Notes under the pieces: model-generated
What the model saw: the letters and a program-made list of their open reading frames with translations, nothing else
Told to the model about the DNA's origin: nothing
Databases searched by the model: none
Shown: positions 17,887 through 26,119 of the stretch, one piece after another
How positions within the stretch are numbered: the stretch's first letter is position 1
Layout of the letters: each line of letters opens with the position of its first letter
Source of the DNA: DAIDKA01 sp963726995
Lineage (GTDB): Bacteria; Pseudomonadota; Gammaproteobacteria; Steroidobacterales; Steroidobacteraceae
Assembly (NCBI GenBank): GCA_963726995.1
Contig: CAVSEP010000006.1
Coordinates: 248,001 to 312,000 of the forward strand
Length of the DNA: 64,000 bases
Reading direction: 5' to 3'
Translations under genes and position numbers: made by a program

Positions 17887-18648
17887 ATGTTAATAGATCC
17901 ACAGAATTCGGCAGATGCGCGCCGCATTGCCGCGAATGTCGCGCGCGTGCGGGAGCGGATCCACGCCGCCGCCCTGGAATCGGGCCGGAGTGTGGACCAG
18001 ATCACACTCGTGGGCGCCAGCAAGGGGCAGCCGTCGGCGCTGCTGCGGGCGGCTGTGGCGGCGGGCGTGCAGGACTTCGGGGAGAGCTACGTCCAGGACG
18101 CCCTGCCCAAGATGGCGGCGCTGGCTCAGGATGCGCCGCCCGGACCGGCCGTCCACTGGCATTTCATCGGTGCGGTGCAGGCCAACAAGACCCGGGCGGT
18201 GGCCGAGAATTTTTCATGGGTCCACGGCATAGACCGGCTGCGCATCGCCGCGCGGCTGTCTGAACAGCGCCCCTTCCACGCACCCCCCCTGAACGTGTGC
18301 GTGCAGGTGCATATCGGCGGCGAAGGCAGCAAGGCAGGCGCGGAGCCGGCGCAGGTGCCGCAGCTGCTGCGCGATATCGGCAGGCTCCCGCGGCTGAAAC
18401 TGCGCGGCCTGATGTGCCTGCCGCCGCCGGAGGTGGAGCGCGCGCGCCAGCGGCATTGGCTGCACCAGCTGCGGCTGTTGTTTGAGAGCGTGAACGCGGC
18501 CGGTGCGGGACTCGATACCCTGTCCATGGGCATGAGCGGCGATCTGGAAGCGGCGATCCAGGAAGGTGCGACGCTGGTGCGCATCGGCACCGATCTGTTC
18601 GGCCCGCGCGTGGCGCCGCCAAGCCCCAGCCATATACAATCCGCGTGA
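17887..18648 (+). CDS. yggS: YggS family PLP-binding protein
   Basis: PLP homeostasis protein with an alanine-racemase N-terminal-type barrel, 253 aa. The Schiff-base lysine sits in ITLVGASKGQP near residue 46. Other landmarks are QDFGESYVQDALPK, VHWHFIGAVQANKTR (family HxIGxLQxNK), LRGLMCLPPPE and LSMGMSGDLEAAIQEGATLV with RIGTDLFGPR. The final TGA overlaps the proC start. yggS-proC-yggT is a standard gammaproteobacterial string next to pilT, which supports both calls. Confidence 0.95.
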   Translation: MLIDPQNSADARRIAANVARVRERIHAAALESGRSVDQITLVGASKGQPSALLRAAVAAGVQDFGESYVQDALPKMAALAQDAPPGPAVHWHFIGAVQANKTRAVAENFSWVHGIDRLRIAARLSEQRPFHAPPLNVCVQVHIGGEGSKAGAEPAQVPQLLRDIGRLPRLKLRGLMCLPPPEVERARQRHWLHQLRLLFESVNAAGAGLDTLSMGMSGDLEAAIQEGATLVRIGTDLFGPRVAPPSPSHIQSA

Positions 18649-19487
18649 TGAAGTCACCTCGCATCGGCTTTCTGGGCGGCGGCAACATGGCGCGCGCGCT
18701 CATCGGCGGCCTCATCAGCCGTGGCATGCCCGCGGGGCAGCTGAGCGTGGGGGAACCTGCGGCGCAGCCGCGGGAGCTCGCGGCGCGCGACTTCAAGGTC
18801 CGGGTCAGCCCCGACAATCAGGCCGCGATCGAACGCTGCGACCTGATCATCCTCGCCGTGAAACCGCAGGAAGCGGGCAGCGTGCTGCAGGCGCTTGCCC
18901 CGCAGCTGCGGCGCAGCGCCCCGCCCCCCCTGCTGGTCTCGGTCGCCGCCGGCATCCAGATCGCATCGCTCCAGGCTTGGGCGGGGGCTGCGGTGCCGGT
19001 GGTGCGCTCCATGCCCAATCGGCCGGCGCTCATCGGCGCCGGGGTCACCGGCATGTTCGCCGGACCTGGCGTGACGGCCGAGCACCAGAAGCTTGCCGAG
19101 CAGGTCCTGGGCGCCGTGGGACCTGCGGTGTGGGTGGCGCGTGAATCGGACCTCGACGTGGTCACGGCGCTGTCGGGCAGCGGACCGGCCTACTTCTTCC
19201 TGCTGGCCGAACTGATGATGCAGTCGGCCATCGCCCAGGGGCTGGATCCGGAGGCCGCCCGCCGGCTGGCGGTGGGCACCCTGCACGGCGCGGGCGCCCT
19301 GGCGCACGGTTCCGACGGTGATCTGCCCCGACTGCGCCAGGAAGTCACTTCCAAGGGCGGCACCACCGAGGCGGCGCTGGAGGCCTTCGGCGCCGCCAAC
19401 CTGGGCGGCATAGTGGCCGGCGCCATGCAGGCGGCCACCCGGCGCAGCCGGGAGCTGGCCGCGCAGTTCGGCGGGGCGACGCGGTGA
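18645..19487 (+). CDS. proC: pyrroline-5-carboxylate reductase
   Basis: NAD(P)H-dependent last step of proline synthesis, 280 aa. The Rossmann motif is IGFLGGGNMARALIGG, with CDLIILAVKPQ and VVRSMPNRPALIGAGV in mid-protein, then the C-terminal signature VTALSGSGPAYFFLLAEL and VTSKGGTTEAALEAF. Two start codons are adjacent (GTG 18645 and ATG 18648), both overlapping the yggS stop; ATG 18648 is equally possible. The stop overlaps the yggT GTG start by 4 bp. Confidence 0.96.
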   Translation: MMKSPRIGFLGGGNMARALIGGLISRGMPAGQLSVGEPAAQPRELAARDFKVRVSPDNQAAIERCDLIILAVKPQEAGSVLQALAPQLRRSAPPPLLVSVAAGIQIASLQAWAGAAVPVVRSMPNRPALIGAGVTGMFAGPGVTAEHQKLAEQVLGAVGPAVWVARESDLDVVTALSGSGPAYFFLLAELMMQSAIAQGLDPEAARRLAVGTLHGAGALAHGSDGDLPRLRQEVTSKGGTTEAALEAFGAANLGGIVAGAMQAATRRSRELAAQFGGATR

Positions 19488-20011
19488 ACGCAATCTACTT
19501 CCTGGTCGACGCGCTGCTGTCCCTGGCGCTGTACGTGGCGCTGCTGCGGCTGATCATGCAGTGGTCGCGGGCGGACTTCCGCAATCCGGTGGCGCAGGCG
19601 GTGGTCAAGGCCACCAACCCGCTGGTGATGCCGCTGCGCCGGCTGCTGCCGCCCATCAACAAGATCGACACCGCCTCGGTGGTCACGGTGCTCATCGTGG
19701 CCTTCGGCTACGTGGTGCTCATGAGCGTCGTGCGCGGCCTCGGCATTCCGCCGCCGCTGTGGCTGCTGCGCGCCGTGGCGCTGGAAATCCTCGTCTCGGT
19801 GCTGTGGTTGTATTTTTACGCCATCTTCCTGTACGCCCTGATGAGCCTGATCGCGCAGGGCTCCTATTCGCCCATGCAGCCGCTGCTGGCCAGCGTGTGC
19901 GAGCCGGTGCTGCGTCCCCTGCGGCGCCTCATTCCGCCGCTCGCGGGTCTTGATCTGTCGCCATTGTGGGCGGGACTGCTGATCCAGGCGCTGCTGATCC
20001 TGTTGCGGTAA
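19484..20011 (+). CDS. yggT: YggT family integral membrane protein
   Basis: Small inner-membrane protein of 175 aa with two tandem YggT units. Each unit has hydrophobic helices followed by an NP/P-rich loop (NPLVMPLRRLLPPINKIDTA and VLRPLRRLIPPLAGLDLSPL). About four TM segments are visible. The family is linked to osmotic or ion homeostasis, with no settled mechanism. GTG 19484 is coupled to proC. It ends the yggS-proC-yggT operon. Confidence 0.9.
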   Translation: MNAIYFLVDALLSLALYVALLRLIMQWSRADFRNPVAQAVVKATNPLVMPLRRLLPPINKIDTASVVTVLIVAFGYVVLMSVVRGLGIPPPLWLLRAVALEILVSVLWLYFYAIFLYALMSLIAQGSYSPMQPLLASVCEPVLRPLRRLIPPLAGLDLSPLWAGLLIQALLILLR

Positions 20012-20332
20012 GTCCGAACAAAACAGCCACTTGCAGCGTGGTGCTGGCGCAGCAGATAGCATTGCGCAGCGCCGCCGGCGCTGCGCGCGATGCGCGCCGC
20101 GCGTTGCGAGCGGCGTGCCGAACCATCGGCAGGTATTCGTGCGCGATGCCGGTGCAACAGCGACGCACAAACCACGCGCACACGCAAACGCTGAAAAAAA
20201 AGGCACTTCAAGCGCGCCGGCAGATCAGAAATAGCTTGCGAATGCGTCCCCATGTGCTATTTTTCCGCGCGAATCGTTATGCGCGGCTTGGATCCGCGCG
20301 CTTGAGTTACAACGTTGGAGGAGTAGCAAAAC
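20012..20332 (+). other. 321-bp gap between yggT and the HU-like gene
   Basis: No convincing gene is visible. The first half is GC-rich with many GCGC steps; short open frames here lack ribosome sites and carry shadow-type composition. The second half becomes AT-richer and contains the promoter-like pair described separately, then a strong GGAGGAG ribosome site just before the HU-like ATG. A run of nine A follows GCTG near 20190. No repeat with other parts of the window was noticed. Confidence 0.5.
20236..20263 (+). promoter_or_regulatory. candidate sigma-70 promoter of the HU-like gene
   Basis: TTGCGA (20236-20241) and TATTTT (20258-20263) are separated by 16 bp. A start of transcription near 20270 would give a leader of about 60 nt ending in GGAGGAG 6 nt before ATG 20333. 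The match is moderate, and the prediction rests on spacing and the local drop in GC. Confidence 0.4.
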
Positions 20333-20647
20333 ATGGCGAAAAAGGGTGGCGCACCGACCAAGTCGGAGATCCTGACTCAGATTTCGAAGGACACCGAACT
20401 GTCCCGCAAGCAGGTCAGCGGCGTGTTCGATTCGTTGAGCGGCGTGATCAAGAAGAGCCTGCGCAGCAATGGCCTGTTCACACTGCCCGGCCTTCTGAAG
20501 CTGAAGGTCGTCAAGAAGCCCGCCACGAAGGCGCGTGAGGGCGTGAATCCGTTCACTGGCGAGAAGATGACGTTCAAGGCGAAGCCCGCGAGCAAGAAAG
20601 TGCGCGTGCTGCCGCTGAAGAGCCTGAAGAGCATGGTGAATTCCTGA
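20333..20647 (+). CDS. HU family DNA-binding protein
   Basis: Histone-like protein of 104 aa. The fold is recognisable: an N-terminal helical part (SEILTQISKDTELSRKQVSGVFDSL), the beta-arm region with RE-GVNPFTGEKM and FKAKPASKKVRVLPLKSLK. In typical HU the arm motif is RxGRNPxTGE; here it is REGVNPFTGEK. It is Lys-rich throughout and begins MAKKGGAPTK, as in the somewhat longer HU-like proteins of proteobacteria. The ribosome site is excellent, so abundant expression is likely. It is monocistronic, with a terminator after it. Confidence 0.88.
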   Translation: MAKKGGAPTKSEILTQISKDTELSRKQVSGVFDSLSGVIKKSLRSNGLFTLPGLLKLKVVKKPATKAREGVNPFTGEKMTFKAKPASKKVRVLPLKSLKSMVNS

Positions 20648-20680
20648 TCCACCGCTGCTGAGGTGGTTTGAATTCTCAAC

Positions 20681-20714
20681 GGCCCGGATCGGCGTCAGCT
20701 CATCCGGGCCTTTG
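20681..20714 (+). terminator. terminator-like hairpin after the HU-like gene
   Basis: GGCCCGGAT (20681-20689) pairs with ATCCGGGCC (20702-20710) around a 12-nt loop, followed by TTTG. The hairpin also covers the last codons and stop of the convergent hydrolase gene, so it may serve both directions. Confidence 0.65.
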
Positions 20715-21365
20715 ATTTACGAACCCGGCAACCGCCTCCTGCAGCTCAGGCAGGCGGCCGTGAAAGAAGTGGCCGGCTCCAGGGAGAACCTGGATGGCAG
20801 GCTGGGGGCGCAAGCCCCGTGCCCATTCCAGCATCCGCCGGGGGGACACGACATCATCGGCATCTCCCAGCAGTACCAGCCAGGGACAGCCCGGCGTCAC
20901 CGCCCCGATATCCATTCGATCCACCGCCGGAGCCACCGCCACCAGTCCGGCCGGAGCGGCCTGCACGCTGGCGTGTATCGCCACCGCGGCCCCGAAGGAG
21001 AATCCCGCCAGCCACAGATCCGCCTGCGGCCAGCGTTCGCGGCCGTAGCGCACCACGGCCAGTGCATCCTCCACCTCGCCGGGCCCCGCATCGTGGCAGC
21101 CGGCGCTGGCGCCGACCCCCCGGAAGTTGAATCGCAGGCTGGGCATGCCGGCGGCGTTGAAGGTGCGTGCCAGGGTGTGCACCACCTTGTTGGTGAGGGT
21201 GCCGCCGAACAGCGGGTGCGGGTGACACACCACCGCGAACGTCGCGGGCGTGCGCGGTTCGCTGCCGGCAATGCCAGCGGCCGGAAAATCCAGCCGCGCC
21301 TCGAGCGCGCCCGCGGGCCCCGGCAGCATGAGGCTCTCGGCCGCGAGGGCCGTGCCTGCCGTCAT
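20700..21365 (-). CDS. alpha/beta hydrolase (COG2945-type)
   Basis: Alpha/beta hydrolase-fold protein of 221 aa. Visible features are the oxyanion-side motif VVCHPHPLFGGTLTNKVV, FNFRGVGASAG, the nucleophile elbow LAGFSFGAAVA (Ser near residue 124), the acid region LLGDADDVVSP and the catalytic His in LPGAGHFFHGRL. This HPHPxxGG plus GFSFG pattern marks a group of uncharacterised hydrolases. Substrate is unknown. The ATG overlaps the htpG stop by 4 bp, so it is the distal gene of an htpG operon. Confidence 0.88.
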   Translation of the reverse strand: MTAGTALAAESLMLPGPAGALEARLDFPAAGIAGSEPRTPATFAVVCHPHPLFGGTLTNKVVHTLARTFNAAGMPSLRFNFRGVGASAGCHDAGPGEVEDALAVVRYGRERWPQADLWLAGFSFGAAVAIHASVQAAPAGLVAVAPAVDRMDIGAVTPGCPWLVLLGDADDVVSPRRMLEWARGLRPQPAIQVLPGAGHFFHGRLPELQEAVAGFVNQRPG

Positions 21366-23251
21366 GCGGCGGGCGGCACGAGGCGCACCAGCAGCCGGTT
21401 CAGGCGCCGCACGTAATCGGCCGGGTTCACCAGCTGCCCGCCTTCCGACAACGCTGCCTGGTCGTAGAGCAGCTGGGCCAGTTCGCTGAAACCCGCCTCC
21501 TCGCCCACCCCTTCGAGATGACGCACGATGGGATGCTCCACATTCAGCTCCAGCACCGGCTTGCTCTCGGGCACCTTCTGCCCCTGGGCCTCCAGGATGC
21601 GGCGCATGGCGGCCCCGAGGTCGCGTTCGCCCATCACCAGGCAGGAGGGCGAGTCCGTCAGGCGCGAGGCCACGCGCACTTCGGCGACCCGCTCGCCCAG
21701 GGCCTCCTTGACGCGCTTGAGCAACCCTTCATGCTCCTTGAGCTGCTGCTGCGCCTTGCTGCGTTCGGTCTCCGGGGCGAGACTTCCGAGCTCCAGGTCG
21801 CCGCGCGCAGCATCCTTGAAGGACTTGCCCTCGAAGGCGTCGATCTGGCCCATCACCCATTCGTCGACCCGCTCCGACATCAGCAGCACCTCGACCCCGA
21901 GCGACTTGAGCTGCTCGATGTGGGGACTGCTGCGCGCCGCGGCCACGCTGTCGGCGATCACGAAATAGATCTTCTCCTGGCCGCTCTTCATGCGCCCCAG
22001 GTAGTCCTTGAGGGTCACCGTGGGGGCATCCTCGGCCTCGTGGGTGCTGGCGAAGCGCAGCAGCGGCAGGATCTTCTCCCGGTTGGCGTAATCCTCGGCC
22101 AACCCCTCCTTGAGCACCGCGCCGAATTCCTTCCAGAAGGTCGCATACTTCGCCGGCTCATCGGCGGCGAGCTTGCCCAGCAGCTCCAGCACCCGGCGCG
22201 TGAGGCCGCCCTTCATGGCCTCCACGTCCGCATCCTGCTGCAGCAATTCCCGTGAGACATTCAGCGGCAGGTCGCTGGAATCGATCACGCCCTTGATGAA
22301 GCGCAGGTACAGGGGCAGGAACTGCTCCGCGTCATCCATGATGAAGACCCGGCGCACGTACAGCTTCAGGCCCCGGGCGGCGTCCCGATGCCACAGGTCG
22401 AAGGGCGCGCGGCCGGGGATGTAGAGCAGGCTGGTGTAGTCGCGCTTGCCCTCGACCTTGTTGTGACTCCAGGCCAGGGGCTCGGTGGGGTCGTGCGCGA
22501 TGTGTTCGAAGAACTGCTGGTACTCCTCGTCCGTCACCTCGGTCCGGGGTCGCGTCCACAGGGCGCGGGCCTGATTGACGGCTTCCCAGGGCTGCTCGCC
22601 CTCGCCGGCCTTGCGCATCATCACCGGGAAGCTCAGGTGATCCGAGTACTTGTGGATCAGGGTGCGCAGCCGCCAGGCGTCGGCGAATTCCTTGGTGGCC
22701 TCCTTCAGGTGCAGGATGATGGTGGTGCCGCGCTCGGGCAGTTCCACGTCCTGCACGGTGAACTGGCCGTCGGCGCTGGATTCCCAGTGCACGCCGGTGT
22801 TCGCCGGCTGGCCTGCCTTGCGGGTCAGCACTTCGACCCGCTCGGCCACGATGAAGGCCGAGTAGAACCCCACGCCGAACTGTCCGATCAGCTGGGAGTC
22901 CTTCTGCTGGTCCCCGGACAGGGACTTGAAGAACTCGGCGGTTCCCGAGCGCGCGATCGTGCCGAGGTTGGCGATCGCCTCCTCGCGGCTCATGCCGATG
23001 CCGTTGTCGCGGATCTTCAGGGTTGCGGCTTGGGGGTCGCCTTCCACCCATACCGACAGTGCCGGGTCCTCGGCGAGCAGCGCCGGGTTCGCGATGGCCT
23101 CGAACCGCAGGCGGTCATTGGCATCGGAGGCATTGGAAATGAGCTCCCGGAGGAAGATTTCCTTGTGGCTGTACAGGGAATGGATCATCAGCTGCAGCAG
23201 CTGACTTACCTCGGCCTGGAAGCCGAGCGTGGTCTTCTGGTTTTCAGTCAT
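21362..23251 (-). CDS. htpG: molecular chaperone HtpG (Hsp90)
   Basis: Cytosolic ATP-dependent chaperone, 629 aa, full length. The N-terminal GHKL ATPase has ELISNASDANDRLRFEA, LKIRDNGIGMSREEAI and GQFGVGFYSAFIVAE. The middle domain contains LYVRRVFIMDDAEQFLP and DLPLNVSRELLQ, and the C-terminal dimerisation region ends in a short hydrophobic tail. It has no eukaryotic MEEVD end, as expected in bacteria. A heat-shock-like promoter lies upstream. The hydrolase gene overlaps its stop. Confidence 0.98.
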   Translation of the reverse strand: MTENQKTTLGFQAEVSQLLQLMIHSLYSHKEIFLRELISNASDANDRLRFEAIANPALLAEDPALSVWVEGDPQAATLKIRDNGIGMSREEAIANLGTIARSGTAEFFKSLSGDQQKDSQLIGQFGVGFYSAFIVAERVEVLTRKAGQPANTGVHWESSADGQFTVQDVELPERGTTIILHLKEATKEFADAWRLRTLIHKYSDHLSFPVMMRKAGEGEQPWEAVNQARALWTRPRTEVTDEEYQQFFEHIAHDPTEPLAWSHNKVEGKRDYTSLLYIPGRAPFDLWHRDAARGLKLYVRRVFIMDDAEQFLPLYLRFIKGVIDSSDLPLNVSRELLQQDADVEAMKGGLTRRVLELLGKLAADEPAKYATFWKEFGAVLKEGLAEDYANREKILPLLRFASTHEAEDAPTVTLKDYLGRMKSGQEKIYFVIADSVAAARSSPHIEQLKSLGVEVLLMSERVDEWVMGQIDAFEGKSFKDAARGDLELGSLAPETERSKAQQQLKEHEGLLKRVKEALGERVAEVRVASRLTDSPSCLVMGERDLGAAMRRILEAQGQKVPESKPVLELNVEHPIVRHLEGVGEEAGFSELAQLLYDQAALSEGGQLVNPADYVRRLNRLLVRLVPPAA

Positions 23252-23291
23252 GCGCCAACCTGCCGGTCAAATAGTTTGAGCAGGCGTGCAT

Positions 23292-23318
23292 CTTGGGTAT
23301 CCCGGCGGAATTTTCAAG
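23292..23318 (-). promoter_or_regulatory. candidate sigma-32 promoter of htpG
   Basis: On the minus strand CTTGAAA (23312-23318) is followed after 14 bp by CCCAAG (23292-23297), about 40 bp before the htpG ATG. The -35 is a perfect heat-shock consensus; the -10 is a partial match to CCCCAT. htpG is a classical sigma-32 gene, which raises the likelihood. Confidence 0.5.
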
Positions 23319-23350
23319 CCGGAATCGCGAATCCGAAGCCGGACGGGTCG

Positions 23351-23530
23351 CTACCCGAGCTGGAACAGCCCTCTTTGCGCCACCAGCAGGGCCCCCGCCA
23401 GCAGCAGGGTCGCGACGCTGTCCACGTGGGTCGTGGGCGGATTCATGCGCATCATGGCGCGGGTCACCAGGCAGCGGCTCACGCCCACCAGGTCGTCAAT
23501 TTCGTCCCAAAGGAGCAGGAATCGTTCCAT
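23351..23530 (-). CDS. hypothetical 59-aa protein with hydrophobic C-terminal half
   Basis: Short open frame on the htpG strand, ATG 23530 to TAG 23351. It begins MERFLLLWDEIDDLVG, continues with a basic stretch (SRCLVTRAMMRM) and ends in an Ala/Leu-rich segment VATLLLAGALLVAQRG that could be a single membrane helix. An acidic head, basic middle and hydrophobic tail suggest a real small membrane protein rather than noise. It ends about 33 bp before the htpG promoter motif. No function is recognised. The ribosome site is weak (AGG at about -10). Confidence 0.45.
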   Translation of the reverse strand: MERFLLLWDEIDDLVGVSRCLVTRAMMRMNPPTTHVDSVATLLLAGALLVAQRGLFQLG

Positions 23531-23587
23531 GGGAGAAGCCTACAAATTCAAGGTGACAGGTGACGTGCGGTAGATCTCATCCCTCGC

Positions 23588-23616
23588 TTGCGGCCCCCGG
23601 GCAGCCCCAGTACTCT
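23588..23616 (+). promoter_or_regulatory. candidate sigma-70 promoter, possibly leaderless
   Basis: TTGCGG (23588-23593) and TACTCT (23611-23616) lie 17 bp apart. Transcription would begin only a few bases before the ATG at 23625, and no ribosome-binding site is seen there, so the ParA-type mRNA may be leaderless or nearly so. Confidence 0.45.
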
Positions 23617-23624
23617 GTGATTCC

Positions 23625-24332
23625 ATGCAGCGCATCGTCGTCCTGAACCCCAAGGGCGGGTCTGGCAAAACGACCATCGCCGTGAATCTGGCCGGCTATT
23701 TCGCCTCGCAGCAGCAGCGACCGGTGCTCATGGATTATGACCCGCAGGGTTCATCGGGCCGCTGGGTGTCGAAACGCGATCCTGCCCGCCCCAAGGTGCA
23801 CCTGATCGCGGCACATGAGCGCAACCCGAAGGTGACCCGCACTTTCCAGCTGCGTCCCCCGCCGGACAGCACGCATGTCATCCTGGACACGCCGGCTGCC
23901 GTGACCGGCCAGACGATGATCGAACTGACGCGCCAGGCGGACAAGATCCTGGTGCCGGTGCTGCCCTCCGACATAGACATCCACGCCGCATCGCGCTGCA
24001 TCCGCGATCTGCTGCTGGTGGCCAAGATCAGGCGCCAGGACAATCGCTTAGGGGTGATCGCCAATCGCGTGAAGGTGCATACCCTGGTCTACCAGTCGCT
24101 GCAGCGCTTCCTGGATTCGCTGGGAATCCCGGTGGTGGCGACCCTGCGCGATTCGCAGGCCTACATCCGCGCCGCCGAAACCGGCTTGGGTATCCACGAG
24201 ATGAAGGAGTACCAGGTCGCCGAGGACATCCAGGGCTGGGAACCGCTCACCGCCTGGCTGCAGAGCGCGGGCGCCGCGCAGCGTCCCGCGCCGCGCGAAA
24301 TCACTCCCGAGCCCGTCGCCAGGATCGTGTAG
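23625..24332 (+). CDS. ParA-family ATPase without ParB partner
   Basis: MinD/ParA-type deviant Walker ATPase, 235 aa. The deviant Walker A is VLNPKGGSGKTTIAVNLAG with its signature lysine; the Walker A' aspartate lies in VLMDYDPQGSSGRW and the switch region in HVILDTPAAVTG. The C-terminal tail is Pro/Ala-rich. No parB-like gene or parS-type repeats are seen nearby, and this genome region is not an origin, so a role in chromosome partition is unlikely. Orphan ParAs position chemosensory arrays, pili or other cargo; none is assigned here. It is preceded by a near-leaderless promoter and converges on a small gene. Confidence 0.85.
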   Translation: MQRIVVLNPKGGSGKTTIAVNLAGYFASQQQRPVLMDYDPQGSSGRWVSKRDPARPKVHLIAAHERNPKVTRTFQLRPPPDSTHVILDTPAAVTGQTMIELTRQADKILVPVLPSDIDIHAASRCIRDLLLVAKIRRQDNRLGVIANRVKVHTLVYQSLQRFLDSLGIPVVATLRDSQAYIRAAETGLGIHEMKEYQVAEDIQGWEPLTAWLQSAGAAQRPAPREITPEPVARIV

Positions 24333-24336
24333 GCGA

Positions 24337-24585
24337 CTACTTGCGCTTCAGGTCCGGCTCCTGCTCCCAGGTGCCCTTCACCTGATCGGCCCAGCTCTTG
24401 TAGTTGGTCCAGGTGTAGAGGTTGCGGGTGATCGCCGCGTGGCGCGTGCGCGCCCGCTGCATGCGATCCAGCCACGAACCATACTCTTCGGTGCCAGCCA
24501 TCGGCGCGGGCATTGCGGGAACCATGGCGGGGGGTTCAGGCGGCACCCCTAAGGGGTCACCCCGCGTCCTGTCAGATGAGTTCAT
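24337..24585 (-). CDS. hypothetical 82-aa protein
   Basis: Small protein with a Pro/Met-rich N-terminal third and a conserved-looking C-terminal part with aromatic residues (EEYGSWLDRMQRARTRHAA, NLYTWTNYKSWADQVKGTWE), ending in LKRK. The aromatic, charged C-terminal half looks like a real short fold. It converges on the ParA-type gene with 4 bp between stops. No family is recognised; function unknown. The 145 bp between it and ppnN hold no other gene. Confidence 0.55.
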   Translation of the reverse strand: MNSSDRTRGDPLGVPPEPPAMVPAMPAPMAGTEEYGSWLDRMQRARTRHAAITRNLYTWTNYKSWADQVKGTWEQEPDLKRK

Positions 24586-24730
24586 GCGACAACTCCTAAA
24601 GTGGTTACCGGCAGCGTACGGAGTCGGGGCAGCAAACCTACAGGAACTGGGTCACACCCATCGGCCGCGGCGCGCGACGCGGCAACGATTCCGGCAAGAA
24701 ATTGCCGCCTCGCTGCACGGGCGTGTTATG

Positions 24731-26119
24731 TCACGCGACCAGGCGATAGCAGGGCTTGTAGATCGAGCCAGGCAGTTTCATGCGGCCCTGGGCGACGAAC
24801 GCGGTGAGCAGCTCATCGAGCAGGCGCATGACGTTCGCATCGCCGCTCAACTCATAGGGACCCTGCTGTTCGATGGCCTGCACACCGTAGTCCTTCACAT
24901 TGCCGGTGACGATTCCGGAGAAGGCGCGGCGCAGGTTCGCGGCGAGCATGTGCGCGGGCTGCGCGCGCGACAGCGCCAGCGAGCGCATGGACTCATGCGA
25001 TACCTGGAACGGACGCTGCAGTTCCATGCCCACCGACAGCAGCCAGTTGAAATTGTACGAATCGCTGCGTTCGCGCCGGAAGGTGCGCACCGCCTCCATG
25101 CCCAGCACCATGCGCCGCGCCACGGCGGGCGGATCATCGATGATCACCTCGAGCCGCTGCAGCGCCTCGCGCCCGAGCGTGCCCTCCACGAAGCGCAGGA
25201 TGTGCTTGAAGTAGCTGGCGCTGGCGGCCGGGCCCGTGAGCACCACCGGGAAGGGCTGGCTGGCATTGGCCGGATCAAGCAGCAGGCCCGTCAGGTAGAG
25301 GATTTCCTCGGCAGTTCCCGCGCCGCCCGGGAACACCACGATGCCGTGGCCCATGCGCACGAAGGCCTCCAGCCGCTTCTCGATGTCGGGCAGGATCACC
25401 AGCTCGCTGACGATGGGATTGGGCGGCTCCGCGGCGATGATGCCGGGTTCGGTCAGGCCGATGTAGCGGCTCTGCACGATGCGCTGCTTGGCATGCCCGA
25501 TGGTCGCCCCCTTCATCGGGCCCTTCATGGCACCCGGTCCGCAGCCCGTGCACACGTCCAGGCCCCGCAGGCCCATCTCGTACCCGACCCGCTTGGTGTA
25601 GTGGTATTCCTCATCGCCGATCGAGTGCCCGCCCCAGCACACCACGAGGTTCGGGGAGCCCTTGTACTCCAGCGCCCGCGCATTGCGCAGGATGCGGAAC
25701 ACGGCATTCGTGACCGCACCGGAGTCCGTCAGTGATACCACCCGGCCATCGATGATTTCGCCCGCGATGTAGATGACGTCGCGCAGCACCGCGAACAGGT
25801 GTTCCTTGATGCCGCGGATCATCTCCCCGTCCACGAAGGCCGTCGCGGGGGCGTGGCGGATTTCCAGCTTGATGCCCCGCGCGTGACGCACGACTTCGAT
25901 GTCGAAATCCGCGTAGCGCTCCATGATCTCCTTGGCGTTGTCGGTGTCGTTGCCTGTATTGAGCACCGCCAGGGCGCATTTGCGGAACAGGCCGTACAGG
26001 CCACTGTGGCTGGTGTCCAGCAGCTTGGTGATCTCCTCCTGAGAGAGGTTCTCGAGGCTGCCGCGCGGCGCGACCAGGGCGTCGACCGAATCCGGGAGGA
26101 TGATGCTGCTGGTATTCAC
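24731..26119 (-). CDS. ppnN: pyrimidine/purine nucleotide 5'-monophosphate nucleosidase
   Basis: LOG/Rossmann-type nucleosidase, 462 aa, that cleaves nucleoside monophosphates to ribose-5-phosphate and base and is regulated by (p)ppGpp in E. coli (YgdH). Landmarks are an N-terminal helical domain, NLVVCWGGHSIGDEEYHYTK, a GCGPGAMKGPMKGATIGHAK loop and the LOG motif VVFPGGAGTAEEILYLTGLL. GTG 26119 is the only suitable start, immediately after the L,D-transpeptidase stop with no gap, so the two are co-transcribed. Confidence 0.93.
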   Translation of the reverse strand: MNTSSIILPDSVDALVAPRGSLENLSQEEITKLLDTSHSGLYGLFRKCALAVLNTGNDTDNAKEIMERYADFDIEVVRHARGIKLEIRHAPATAFVDGEMIRGIKEHLFAVLRDVIYIAGEIIDGRVVSLTDSGAVTNAVFRILRNARALEYKGSPNLVVCWGGHSIGDEEYHYTKRVGYEMGLRGLDVCTGCGPGAMKGPMKGATIGHAKQRIVQSRYIGLTEPGIIAAEPPNPIVSELVILPDIEKRLEAFVRMGHGIVVFPGGAGTAEEILYLTGLLLDPANASQPFPVVLTGPAASASYFKHILRFVEGTLGREALQRLEVIIDDPPAVARRMVLGMEAVRTFRRERSDSYNFNWLLSVGMELQRPFQVSHESMRSLALSRAQPAHMLAANLRRAFSGIVTGNVKDYGVQAIEQQGPYELSGDANVMRLLDELLTAFVAQGRMKLPGSIYKPCYRLVA

